Assembly: GCA_023391005.1 (NCBI GenBank)
Contig: JAEWBS010000112.1
Coordinates: 13,364 to 77,363 of the forward strand
Direction: 5' to 3'
Origin: Bacillota bacterium
Lineage (GTDB): Bacteria; Bacillota; Clostridia; Oscillospirales; Ruminococcaceae
DNA length: 64,000 nt
Part shown: in pieces, positions 52,506 to 61,031 of the stretch
How positions within the stretch are numbered: position 1 is the first letter of the stretch
Layout: each line of letters opens with the position of its first letter
Made by a program: the position numbers and the translations under genes
Notes under the pieces: model-generated
Told to the model about the DNA's origin: nothing
Seen by the model: the letters and a program-made list of their open reading frames with translations, nothing else
Databases searched by the model: none

Positions 52506-52912
52506 TGAGAGTCTTGACGAAAAGCACGCGGCAGCGCCACAAACAGAAATGTTGCGGCAGACGCAGCCATGAGATAACGTGTCACCCCTATTGTACAGCG
52601 CTATTTTTACAGCAGCTAATTTATCTTGCTTACATACGTTTTAATTTAAATGTTTGCCTAAAACATCCAAATATAAGTTCAACCGCGATAAAAATAAGTC
52701 CGCGCTGCTCTAAAATCAGGAGAAGGTCTCATGATAAAAAATCCACCACCACCGCGCGGAAAATCAGGGGAATTACTTAGGTTTAAATGAATTTTCTTCC
52801 TCATATTATCGTATTAAGGCTGCAAAGACCACAAAGCTGTGCTATAATACAAACATATCGCTTGGTCCGGTCATTAACTGTACAATCAATACTAGCATTT
52901 AGGGTGAAATAA
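52506..52912. other. Intergenic region upstream of the NERD gene
   Basis: No gene supported. A plus-strand TATAAT near 52843 with a weak CTGCAA -35 at 17-nt spacing may serve the NERD gene. A 91-codon frame at 52505-52780 lacks a ribosome-binding site and conserved look. Confidence 0.45.
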
Positions 52913-53548
52913 ATGGGTGCATGTTCCGTATCGACAATAAAATCTGTTTTGATGAGCGGAGAAATTTGGCCATATCTCATACCGGCCCTAATTCTCGTCG
53001 CCTATGCAGTCTACAAGCTTGTGGCGGGCGATGGGGCGGATAAAAATTCAGTTGCGGCGTTGCTAGCCACCCTATCAAAGGATGACTATACCGTCCTCAG
53101 CGATATTATGATTCGATCGTACACCGGCGTTTCTCATATTGACCATATTGTCATTTCGACGCACGGTGTTTTTGTGATTCATACGCAGCAATATCATGGC
53201 GAAATTTCCGGCAAGGACACCGACCAATACTGGACTTGGTCCAAAGGAAAGGAAAGGCATCGGTTTTTTAACCCCATTCGCCAGAATCACAGCCATATCA
53301 AGGCGCTGGAAATGGCACTTGAGACGGTGGGCAAGGTTCCGCTCATCTCGATGGTCGTGTTCCCAGGCGACTGTTTGTTTAAGTCCAAGCCGCTGAGCGT
53401 GCTGCACTATGACGAGCTGCTCGCCAAGATACAAAGCTACAGTAAAAATGCCCTGACCAGAACACAGACCGAGGTTGTCGCCGCTATACTCGAGCGGGTC
53501 AATATCAGCAACCCCGAAGAAAGAAAGCATTATGCCGGGTTAGGATAG
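52913..53548 (+). CDS. NERD-domain membrane-anchored protein
   Basis: The 211-residue protein has one N-terminal membrane helix (WPYLIPALILVAYAVYKLV) and a NERD (nuclease-related) domain: DIMIRSYTGVSHIDHIVISTHGVFVIHTQQYHGEISGKD, including the IDHIVIS and the conserved Gln/Tyr following. NERD proteins are thought to act on nucleic acids, but many members are uncharacterised. It stands alone and ends at a very strong terminator. AGGGTGA precedes the ATG. Confidence 0.82.
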   Translation: MGACSVSTIKSVLMSGEIWPYLIPALILVAYAVYKLVAGDGADKNSVAALLATLSKDDYTVLSDIMIRSYTGVSHIDHIVISTHGVFVIHTQQYHGEISGKDTDQYWTWSKGKERHRFFNPIRQNHSHIKALEMALETVGKVPLISMVVFPGDCLFKSKPLSVLHYDELLAKIQSYSKNALTRTQTEVVAAILERVNISNPEERKHYAGLG

Positions 53549-53553
53549 CCGAC

Positions 53554-53618
53554 AGCATATTAAAAATGGCGATGATGGAAAGCATCATCGCCATTTTTAA
53601 TATGCTGCTCTTTTTATA
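53554..53618 (+). terminator. Strong terminator after the NERD gene
   Basis: A 24-bp perfect stem around GAAAG, followed by GCTCTTTTTATATA. It also faces the convergent GNAT gene. Confidence 0.9.
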
Positions 53619-53656
53619 TAGGTCAATTAGCCGATTGATTAGAAGGCTCTCCTTTT

Positions 53657-54145
53657 TTACCAATGCAGGGCCCAGCGCTCTTCGGTGATAACGGCGTCGG
53701 TCCACTCATCGTTGGGCTCGTCCTTCTCATGCACAAAACCATATTTTTTATAGAGATGTCTGGCCGCCTTGAGCGGATCGGCCGTCCACAAAAACACATG
53801 GTGATAGCCCTGCGCTCTGCAAAAATCCAGCGCAACGGTCATCAGCCGGTGCCCAAGCCCCTGTCCGTGATATTGCGGATCAATCAAAAACCAGCGCAGC
53901 TGCGCCGTGTTGTCATCAATTTTGCAAATAGCGATGGAGCCTATCCGCTTTTCATCATCGGTCGCCATCCAGAGCCGGCTGCCATCGGGATTTTGAATAA
54001 ACTCAGCCAAACCCATCAGCAAATATTTTTCAAAAACCGGTTTAAAATGATAAAGCTTTTGATACAGCGCCATATGCATGCAGGAGATATAACCCACCTC
54101 GCCCGTTTGATAGGGCCTTATGTTAATTTTAGAAACAGCCTCCAT
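53657..54145 (-). CDS. GNAT-family N-acetyltransferase
   Basis: The 162-residue GNAT protein has the acetyl-CoA pyrophosphate loop QYHGQGLGHRLMTVAL (Q/R-x-x-G-x-G/A) and the C-terminal GYHHVFLWTADPLKAARHLYKKYGF block. It transfers an acetyl group to an amine of unknown identity. It lies 13 nt after a MarR regulator on the same strand, an arrangement frequently seen when a MarR/GNAT pair acts together. Confidence 0.88.
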   Translation of the reverse strand: MEAVSKINIRPYQTGEVGYISCMHMALYQKLYHFKPVFEKYLLMGLAEFIQNPDGSRLWMATDDEKRIGSIAICKIDDNTAQLRWFLIDPQYHGQGLGHRLMTVALDFCRAQGYHHVFLWTADPLKAARHLYKKYGFVHEKDEPNDEWTDAVITEERWALHW

Positions 54146-54158
54146 TTTAAATCCTCTT

Positions 54159-54596
54159 TCACTCGTAATGCAGATGCTTTTCCAATGTTTTTATCGCCTG
54201 CCATACTTCCTGACAGGCGCTGTCGTCGAGGCGGTCAAGCAGCGCTTCAATATCGCCGTTTGATCGCGCGATCAATTCGCAGATTAACCGTTGTCCTTTG
54301 GCGGTCAGGCGCAATTCCTTCGCCCGGCTATCCTTTTCAGAAGGACTTCTTGTGATCAATTCCAACTTGAGAAACCTTGAGAGAATTCTACTCATATAGC
54401 TGGGGTCGATGTTTAGCTTTTGAATCAGCATATTCGCTGTGCAGACGCCAAGGTCATTGAGCTCAAACAAAATACGTACCTCGGCCAGCGTGTAGCCCGA
54501 GTCGAGATAATAGCGGTTTAAAAGCCCGAGAATGCCGGTATAAAAGCGGTTGAATTTTCGGATATCCTCTATTAAGGCCGTTTTGTTTATTTTCAT
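54159..54596 (-). CDS. MarR-family transcriptional regulator
   Basis: The 145-residue winged-helix regulator has GYTLAEVRILFELNDLG, LIQKLNIDPSYMSRILSRFLKLELITR and DSRAKELRLTAKGQRL, the MarR beta-wing. It probably represses itself and the GNAT gene in response to a small phenolic or toxic compound. The Shine-Dalgarno GGAGG is unusually close to the ATG at 54596, so the true start may lie slightly further in. Confidence 0.88.
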   Translation of the reverse strand: MKINKTALIEDIRKFNRFYTGILGLLNRYYLDSGYTLAEVRILFELNDLGVCTANMLIQKLNIDPSYMSRILSRFLKLELITRSPSEKDSRAKELRLTAKGQRLICELIARSNGDIEALLDRLDDSACQEVWQAIKTLEKHLHYE

Positions 54597-54689
54597 CGCC
54601 TCCGAACTTTAAAATAATTAACTTATCATCAACATATCGCATTTATTGGACTGAGTCAAGTATTTTTGATTAAAAAAACTAAAATATAA

Positions 54690-54720
54690 AGCGGTCCCCA
54701 AACAGTTTTCGGGGACCGCT
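54690..54720 (-). terminator. Terminator of the V-ATPase operon
   Basis: AGCGGTCCCC and GGGGACCGCT form a 10-bp stem; on the minus strand TTTATATTTTAG follows. It lies 37 nt after the ntpD stop. Confidence 0.83.
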
Positions 54721-54756
54721 CTCATTTAATTTTGTACAATCAGCTAACGTAAAGGG

Positions 54757-55428
54757 CTAAACGGCTTGGTTCTCCGCCTGTGCCTTTTCACGCGCCTCTT
54801 TAAGCATCATGTCCTTGACCTTCATGAGGCGGGTCGTGTTGCCACGCTCGTTTTCGTCGAGCTTCATGATAATATAACGAATCGTCTCGTTAAGCTGCGG
54901 AATCATGACATATTCGAGCGCGTTAACACGGCGGCGGGTCTTTTCGATCTCCTGCGCCAAGAGCTTCACCGTCTTTTCGTACTCGGCCAGTTGAAGCATG
55001 TCGTTTAGCAACCCCGAGAGCCGCATGACCGAATCGTCAAGCTCGGCGGGCGTGCTGACAAAGGAGTAAGGAAAAATGTCGCTCGGGTCCTGCGTCTTGG
55101 TCTGCACCGAATAAACCGGCACATTGACCGACATGACATTTTTAAAGCTCATGTCGATTGCAACACTCTGCTTGGGGTATAGAAAGGTCTGCTCCATCAT
55201 CTCAGGCGGCATCAGCGCCGAAGCGGCGGCAAAGCCGCGGTAGGCCTCGGCCAAATCGGCCTCGACCTGCAGGCGCAGCCGCTGGCTGATACGCACAATA
55301 TCCAAAAACTGCTTCATCAGCTCGTCGCGCTTATCTTTAAGCAGCTTGTGACCCCGCGTGGCGGTTTTAAGACGCTTTTTAAGCCGGGTCAGCTCCATGC
55401 GGGTGGGGTTGACGTTCAGTCTTGCCAT
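54757..55428 (-). CDS. ntpD: V-type ATP synthase subunit D (central rotor stalk)
   Basis: The 223-residue coiled-coil protein has the D-subunit start LNVNPTRMELTRLKKRLKTATRGHKLLKDKRDEL and the C-terminal helix RRVNALEYVMIPQLNETIRYI. Subunit D turns inside the A3B3 head and couples it to the membrane ring. It is the last gene of the operon, 6 nt after ntpB. Confidence 0.95.
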   Translation of the reverse strand: MARLNVNPTRMELTRLKKRLKTATRGHKLLKDKRDELMKQFLDIVRISQRLRLQVEADLAEAYRGFAAASALMPPEMMEQTFLYPKQSVAIDMSFKNVMSVNVPVYSVQTKTQDPSDIFPYSFVSTPAELDDSVMRLSGLLNDMLQLAEYEKTVKLLAQEIEKTRRRVNALEYVMIPQLNETIRYIIMKLDENERGNTTRLMKVKDMMLKEAREKAQAENQAV

Positions 55429-55434
55429 GCCGCA

Positions 55435-56817
55435 TCACCCCTCTTGCTTTTTGGGCAAATATTTCTCAATATATTCCGGCTTGATGCGCTTTAACTCGCC
55501 AACCGGCAGAATCGAAAGCAGCTCCCAGCCCAAATTCAGCGTCTCCTCAATCGTGCGGTTGGTTTCAAAGCCCTGCGACACATAGCGTTTTTCAAACTCG
55601 TCGGCAAACTTGGCATAGAGCTTGTCGGTGTCGGTCAGCGCCGCCTCGCCGAGAATCGTCATCAGCTCCTTGGCATCTTTGCCTCGGGCGTAGGCTGCGA
55701 AAAGCTGGTTCATCGTATTGGCGTGGTCCTCGCGGGTTTTGCCAACGCCGACACCCTTATCCTTTAAACGTGACAGCGACGGCAACACGTCGATCGGCGG
55801 AGTCAGGCCTTTGCGGTACAGCTCGCGTGAGATGATGATCTGCCCCTCGGTGATGTAACCGGTCAGGTCGGGGATCGGGTGGGTTTTGTCGTCCTCGGGC
55901 ATCGAGAGGATGGGGATCATCGTGATCGAGCCCTTTTTACCCAGCAGACGGCCCGCGCGCTCGTACATTGTCGCAAGGTCGGTGTAAAGATAGCCGGGGT
56001 AGCCGCGGCGTCCGGGAACCTCTTTGCGCGCGGCCGAGACCTCGCGCAGCGCCTCGCAGTAGTTCGTGATATCGGTGATGATGACCAGCACCTGCATATC
56101 CAGCTCAAACGCGAGATATTCGGCGGCGGTCAGCGCCATACGCGGCGTCGAGATACGCTCGATGGCCGGGTCGTTCGCGAGGTTTAAAAACAGCACCGAG
56201 CGCTCGATGGCGCCGGTTCTTGTAAAGTCGGAGATGAAGAAATCGGCCTCTTCAAACGTGATACCCACAGCGGCGAATACGACGGCGAACTTGCTGTCGC
56301 TGCCCAGCACGCGCGACTGTCGCGCAATCTGCGCGGCAAGGTTCGCATGCGGCATGCCCGAGCCTGAGAAGATCGGCAGCTTCTGTCCGCGCACCAGCGT
56401 GTTCAGGCCGTCGATGGCCGAAACACCGGTTTGGATGAATTCCGACGGGTAGTCGCGGGCGGCGGGGTTCATCGGCGTGCCGTTGATATCCCGACGCTGC
56501 TCGGGCAGAATCTCGGGGCCGCCGTCGATGGGATTGCCAAGACCGTCAAAGATGCGGCCCAGCATGTCGGGCGCGACGCCCAGCTCGATCGAGTGGCCCA
56601 AAAAGCGCACCTTCGACTGCGCCAAATTGATACCCGCAGACGATTCAAACAGCTGAACCAGCGCATTGCTGCCGTTCATTTCAAGTACGCGGCAGCGGCG
56701 CACCTCGCCATTTTGCAGCTCAATCTCGCCGAGCTCGTTATAGGCGACGCCGTCGACGTCCTTTATCAGCATCAGAGGTCCCGCCACCTCCTGTATGGTA
56801 CGGTATTCCTTAATCAT
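55435..56817 (-). CDS. ntpB: V-type ATP synthase subunit B (regulatory nucleotide-binding subunit)
   Basis: The 460-residue protein has the B-subunit hallmarks [19 protein letters not shown] (a degenerate P-loop), [13 protein letters not shown] and [23 protein letters not shown]. It alternates with subunit A in the catalytic head. Its ATG overlaps the ntpA stop by 4 nt. Confidence 0.96.
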   Translation of the reverse strand: MIKEYRTIQEVAGPLMLIKDVDGVAYNELGEIELQNGEVRRCRVLEMNGSNALVQLFESSAGINLAQSKVRFLGHSIELGVAPDMLGRIFDGLGNPIDGGPEILPEQRRDINGTPMNPAARDYPSEFIQTGVSAIDGLNTLVRGQKLPIFSGSGMPHANLAAQIARQSRVLGSDSKFAVVFAAVGITFEEADFFISDFTRTGAIERSVLFLNLANDPAIERISTPRMALTAAEYLAFELDMQVLVIITDITNYCEALREVSAARKEVPGRRGYPGYLYTDLATMYERAGRLLGKKGSITMIPILSMPEDDKTHPIPDLTGYITEGQIIISRELYRKGLTPPIDVLPSLSRLKDKGVGVGKTREDHANTMNQLFAAYARGKDAKELMTILGEAALTDTDKLYAKFADEFEKRYVSQGFETNRTIEETLNLGWELLSILPVGELKRIKPEYIEKYLPKKQEG

Positions 56818-58586
56818 GCTCGTGCACCTCCCGCGGCAGCCTCAAGCTGCGCCATCATCTCGCGCGATATGTCGGCGTAGGTTTCGACATAGTCCTCGGT
56901 CGGCACATCCTTCGCGCGGCCAATGCGGTCGCGCGCGGCAATCGAGAACACCGCCTTCATCGCAGCACCGTCCTCGAGCGCCTTTTTGGCCGCATGATAA
57001 TAGCTGAGAATCAGCGCCAGCAGACGGTACTGCTTATCGATCGGGCAGTAGGAGTCGGTATCGCTCATGGCGTTCTGCTGCAAGAAATCCTCGCGCAGCA
57101 TCTGTGCCGTCTCCATAATCAAGCGGTCACTCGGCGAGAGTGAGTCAACGCCGACGAGCTTGACAATTTCCTCAAGCTCGCTTTCCTGCTGCAACAGGCT
57201 CATGGCCGCGTGGCGCTGGGACACAAAGTCGGCCCCGACATGCGCGTCGTACCAGCCCTTGAGGCGGTCGAAGTAAAGCGAATAAGAGGACAGCCAGTTG
57301 ATGGCCGGGAAGTGCCGGCGGTAGGCCAGCGCGGAATCAAGTCCCCAGAACACCTTAACAATGCGCAACGTCGCCTGACTGACCGGCTCTGAAATGTCGC
57401 CGCCGGGGGGCGAAACCGCGCCGATGGCCGAAAGCGCTGCCTCGCGCTCGTCGCTGCCAAGGCAGACGACGCGGCCCGCGCGCTCGTAAAACTGTGCCAG
57501 ACGGGAGGCGAGATAAGCCGGGTAGCCCTCTTCGCCGGGCATCTCTTCAAGGCGGCCCGACATTTCGCGCAGCGCCTCGGCCCAGCGGGAGGTGGAGTCG
57601 GCTATAACCGCGACGGCATAGCCCATATCGCGGTAATATTCCGCAATGGTGATGCCGGTGTAGACGCTGGCCTCGCGGGCCGCAACCGGCATATCCGAGG
57701 TGTTGGCGATCAGCACGGTGCGCTGCATCAGGCTCTCGCCGGTGCGCGGGTCGATGAGTTCGGGGAACTCGCGCAGCACGTCGGTCATCTCGTTGCCGCG
57801 CTCGCCGCAGCCGATGTAGACGACAATGTCAACATCCGACCATTTGGCAAGCTGGTGCTGCGTGACCGTCTTGCCCGAGCCGAACGGCCCGGGGATGGCA
57901 GCGGTGCCGCCCTTGGCGATCGGGAAAAAGGTGTCAACGGTCCGCTGACCGGTAACCATGGGGATATCGGGCGCCAGTTTCTTTTTATAGGGGCGCTCAA
58001 CGCGCACCGGCCAGCGCTGGAGCATCGAAAGCTCTTTTAAAGAACCGTCCGCCAGCTTGACGACGGCGATGGTATCGTCAATCGTAAAACTGCCGCTGTT
58101 AATTTTAACAATCTCACCCGAGACGCCGTACGGCACCATGACCCGGTGCTTGACGACGATGGTCTCATCGACGGTACCGAGAATATCGCCCGCAACGACC
58201 TTGTCTCCGACCTTGGCGGTCGGAACAAAGGCCCACTGCTTGAGATGGTCGATCGGCATGACCTCGACCCCTCTGGCCAGCAGATTACCGCTGACGGCAC
58301 GGATTGCCTCCAGCGGGCGTTGGATGCCGTCGTAGATGGTCGTGATAAGGCCGGGCGCCAGCTCGACCGAAAGGGGCGCGCCGGTCGTTTCGACTTTGGC
58401 CCCCGGCGCAATGCCGGAGGTCTCTTCATAAACCTGTATCGAAGCCGCGTCGCCGCGCATCTCAATAATCTCGCCGATGAGGCGCTGCTCGCCCACGCGC
58501 ACCACGTCGAACATGTTGGCGTTGGCAAGGCCCTCGGCGATGACAAGCGGGCCCGCGACCTTTATAATCTTTCCTGTACTGCTCAT
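56814..58586 (-). CDS. ntpA: V-type ATP synthase catalytic subunit A
   Basis: The 590-residue catalytic subunit has Walker [18 protein letters not shown], the catalytic-Glu region [13 protein letters not shown], the bulge domain (about 110-190) typical of V/A-type A subunits and [21 protein letters not shown]. It binds and hydrolyses or forms ATP. AAGGAAGG lies before the ATG. Confidence 0.97.
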   Translation of the reverse strand: MSSTGKIIKVAGPLVIAEGLANANMFDVVRVGEQRLIGEIIEMRGDAASIQVYEETSGIAPGAKVETTGAPLSVELAPGLITTIYDGIQRPLEAIRAVSGNLLARGVEVMPIDHLKQWAFVPTAKVGDKVVAGDILGTVDETIVVKHRVMVPYGVSGEIVKINSGSFTIDDTIAVVKLADGSLKELSMLQRWPVRVERPYKKKLAPDIPMVTGQRTVDTFFPIAKGGTAAIPGPFGSGKTVTQHQLAKWSDVDIVVYIGCGERGNEMTDVLREFPELIDPRTGESLMQRTVLIANTSDMPVAAREASVYTGITIAEYYRDMGYAVAVIADSTSRWAEALREMSGRLEEMPGEEGYPAYLASRLAQFYERAGRVVCLGSDEREAALSAIGAVSPPGGDISEPVSQATLRIVKVFWGLDSALAYRRHFPAINWLSSYSLYFDRLKGWYDAHVGADFVSQRHAAMSLLQQESELEEIVKLVGVDSLSPSDRLIMETAQMLREDFLQQNAMSDTDSYCPIDKQYRLLALILSYYHAAKKALEDGAAMKAVFSIAARDRIGRAKDVPTEDYVETYADISREMMAQLEAAAGGARA

Positions 58587-58622
58587 TATTCAACCTTCCT
58601 TCTGTCTAGGGTAAGGGGGCTT

Positions 58623-58946
58623 TTATTCCTCAGGATCTCTCAGAATATCGGCGCCGACGGCGCGTTCAACCGCCTTGTGCAGCTCGCTGTCGCCTATGCC
58701 GAGAACGCCGTCCTTTGAGGGAATCGGGATGACCGCCGTCTGCGGCAGATCGAGGTACGCCGCGATATCCTCGGGAATTTTGGCGGCGAGCTGCTCGGTG
58801 ATATAGATGACGGCGTGCCTGTCTTTGGCTAAGCTGTGCAGCGCCTCGGCAGCTTCCTGCGCCGTTTCGGCCGTCGCAACAGTCAGCCCCAGCGCCCGAA
58901 AGCCCAGAACGCTCTGTCTGTCTCCGATGACCGCCGCTTTATACAT
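58623..58946 (-). CDS. ntpG: V-type ATP synthase subunit F
   Basis: The 107-residue protein starts YKAAVIGDRQSVLGFRALGL, the usual F-subunit opening, with a Rossmann-like alpha/beta core and a C-terminal helix. It binds subunit D in the central stalk. It overlaps ntpC by 8 nt. In the Enterococcus naming this is NtpG. Confidence 0.92.
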   Translation of the reverse strand: MYKAAVIGDRQSVLGFRALGLTVATAETAQEAAEALHSLAKDRHAVIYITEQLAAKIPEDIAAYLDLPQTAVIPIPSKDGVLGIGDSELHKAVERAVGADILRDPEE

Positions 58947-59943
58947 AGCTCATCCTCAGCCTTTCTGTAATTCTCTCCTCACCCAGACCGGAGGCCCGCC
59001 CCGACATGACGGTACGCACCGCCACAAGCTGCGACTCAAACGCCAGCAGGTGCGAAATAACGGTCGCCTCGCCAAACGGAATCAGGCGGGAGGCGCGAAT
59101 ATACTCAATCAGCGTGTTGTCACACGCCATATCCAGCGCGGCCAGCGCCAGACCGCCGCAAAGAGCCTGCGCCGCGGTCTCGGCTGCCGTGGTCAACATG
59201 CCGAAGCCGAACAGGCTGCGCAACAGCTCAGGGCTGACCTCGCGTACCTGTGTGCAGGCAACGTTACCGCCCGGGAAAATCGCGCGCTGCAAATAGTCAA
59301 AGCCCTTTTTGCTCAACGCCGCGCGGGTCAGTACCCGCAGGTTGCCCAGATCAATCCACAGGCGGACATAGCCCAAGAGGAAATCGCTCTCGGCGGCTTG
59401 AGCCAAAGCCAGCATCTGCGCCGCCAGCGCGCCGTCAAGCAGCAGGTCGGAAAGCTGCGGGTCGTTGGTACGGGCCAGCAGATCGGCCGCCTCCTGCGTG
59501 GCGGCAGCCATAATCGGATGCATGCGGCCAAAATCCTTGTCGTTATACATATTCAAAAGCGCGCCGGGGGTGATTGTTCCGGCATCGCTCAAAAGGCGTT
59601 TGGCGTCCAAACCCTGTGCCGTGGCTTTTATCAACGCTTTAAGATTGTGATAATCGTATTTTAAACGAAACAGATCAACGACGCCCGCCTCGGGCACATA
59701 GCGATAGATGAGGTCGAACAGCGCCTTGCGCTGCTGCGACAGCCCCTGCTCAAGCGCGCTCAAATCTTTGGCGTCAAAGGCGCTCCAGCCCTTTTCGGTC
59801 AAAAGCTTGACGGCATCCTCATCGGTGCGCGCCGAAATAAGACGGGTGAGATCCTCTTTTGAAAGCATGTTTTTTTCCAGCGCCTTCAAAAGGGTGCTCA
59901 GGTAGACATAATCGGTATCGGGGGACTTTGGCAATACGCTCAC
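58939..59943 (-). CDS. ntpC: V-type ATP synthase subunit C
   Basis: The 334-residue all-helical protein has DTDYVYLSTLLKALEKNMLSKEDL at the start, RLKYDYHNLKALIKA and, near the end, ASRLIPFGEATVISHLLAFESQLVAVRTVMSGR. It connects the central stalk to the membrane ring. It starts with GTG overlapping the ntpE stop (GTGA). Confidence 0.92.
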   Translation of the reverse strand: MSVLPKSPDTDYVYLSTLLKALEKNMLSKEDLTRLISARTDEDAVKLLTEKGWSAFDAKDLSALEQGLSQQRKALFDLIYRYVPEAGVVDLFRLKYDYHNLKALIKATAQGLDAKRLLSDAGTITPGALLNMYNDKDFGRMHPIMAAATQEAADLLARTNDPQLSDLLLDGALAAQMLALAQAAESDFLLGYVRLWIDLGNLRVLTRAALSKKGFDYLQRAIFPGGNVACTQVREVSPELLRSLFGFGMLTTAAETAAQALCGGLALAALDMACDNTLIEYIRASRLIPFGEATVISHLLAFESQLVAVRTVMSGRASGLGEERITERLRMSYV

Positions 59944-60527
59944 GCTCCTTCCGGGAACAGCGCTGAGGATACCTCTGGGGCGGCTTTTTCAGAAACCATG
60001 CGCACGAGAACATCCAGCGCACAGTTATATTCGATCTTGCCGCGCCGGACAATCAGTCCGCCGACAATTGGGGCGTTGTCCGCCGCAAGCGTGGCCCTAC
60101 CTGAGAGCGCCTCGGCCAACGCCTGCCCGTGGGCGGCGTGATCCTTGGCGTTTAGCAGCACCTCGCCGCTCTTGCCGTCTGAGAGCACATCGTTTGCCAG
60201 CTTGATCAGCAGCTTGCGATAATCCGCCTCGGGCAGCGTGAGCAACCGCTCGAGCGCTGTCTCAAAGGTCAGTGTAATCATCTGCTGTCGCGCGTTGGAA
60301 AGAAGCTTTTTGCCCTCAAGCTCAGTGACAAGGCGCGCCTTCTCGGCAACGTCGGCGCAACGGGCGGCCGAGTCTTTAAGAACGGCAGCGGCCTCCGCCT
60401 CGGCACGCTTTTGAGAATCCGCCAGAATTCTGGCTGCGCTCTCTTGGGCCTCGGCGATTTGCGCGTCGGCCTTCTGCTTGGCGTCTGCCAATATCTTGTT
60501 CGATATGTTAGAAAGTCCGTTCATCAT
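59940..60527 (-). CDS. ntpE: V-type ATP synthase subunit E (peripheral stalk)
   Basis: The 195-residue protein has a long Ala/Glu/Lys coiled coil in its first half (ADAKQKADAQIAEAQESAAR) and a globular C-terminal half (IVGGLIVRRGKIEYNCALD). With subunit G/H it forms the peripheral stalk. AAGGTGA precedes two successive ATG codons; either may be used. Confidence 0.92.
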   Translation of the reverse strand: MMNGLSNISNKILADAKQKADAQIAEAQESAARILADSQKRAEAEAAAVLKDSAARCADVAEKARLVTELEGKKLLSNARQQMITLTFETALERLLTLPEADYRKLLIKLANDVLSDGKSGEVLLNAKDHAAHGQALAEALSGRATLAADNAPIVGGLIVRRGKIEYNCALDVLVRMVSEKAAPEVSSALFPEGA

Positions 60528-60535
60528 GCGTCACC

Positions 60536-61027
60536 TTACAGCGGCAGACCGGGGATTGCGTTCACCATGATAATCGAGACCAACACCGAGATAACGGCGT
60601 AGGTTTCGACCATGCCCGCGGAGATAACACCCTTCATCGATTCCTCAGGCTTGGCGGCGACGATGCCCATCGAGGCGGCGCACACGCGGCCCTGCGCGAT
60701 AGCCGACAGATAACCGCCGATCGCGATCGGAAGCGCGCCGCAGAAATAAGCGACGCCCTGACCCAGCGTCAGGGTACCGGCGACGACGGGGGCGGAATTG
60801 ATGATCATGAAGGTCACGATCAGGCCGTAGATGCCCTGAGTGCCGGGCATCGCCATCAAGAGCAGCACACGGCCAAATTTTTCAGGAGAGACCGAAACGA
60901 TGCCGGTGCCCGCCTCGGCGGCAATACCGATGCCCTTAGCCGAACCGGAGCCGGAAAGACCGACCGCAAGCGCCGCGCCCAGCAGCGCCCAGAAATAGCC
61001 CGAAAAAAGCGTAGAAAGAAAATCCAT
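60536..61027 (-). CDS. ntpK: V-type ATP synthase subunit K (c-ring proteolipid, Na+-type ligand set)
   Basis: The 163-residue proteolipid is a tandem duplication of a two-helix hairpin (four membrane helices). Only the second half carries the ion-binding carboxylate, Glu141 (GMVETYAVIS). Thr63 and Gln64 (PGTQG) and Gln112 (SAIAQGR) correspond to Thr64, Gln65 and Gln110 of the Enterococcus hirae Na+ site, so Na+ coupling is predicted. AAGGAGG precedes the ATG. Confidence 0.94.
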   Translation of the reverse strand: MDFLSTLFSGYFWALLGAALAVGLSGSGSAKGIGIAAEAGTGIVSVSPEKFGRVLLLMAMPGTQGIYGLIVTFMIINSAPVVAGTLTLGQGVAYFCGALPIAIGGYLSAIAQGRVCAASMGIVAAKPEESMKGVISAGMVETYAVISVLVSIIMVNAIPGLPL

Positions 61028-61031
61028 AGTT

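Noticed and set aside
51761..52585. Longer sigK start upstream of 52462
   Set aside because: The 41 extra codons lack a ribosome-binding site and cross the presumed promoter; the pro-sequence MFLETLL is the natural N-terminus.
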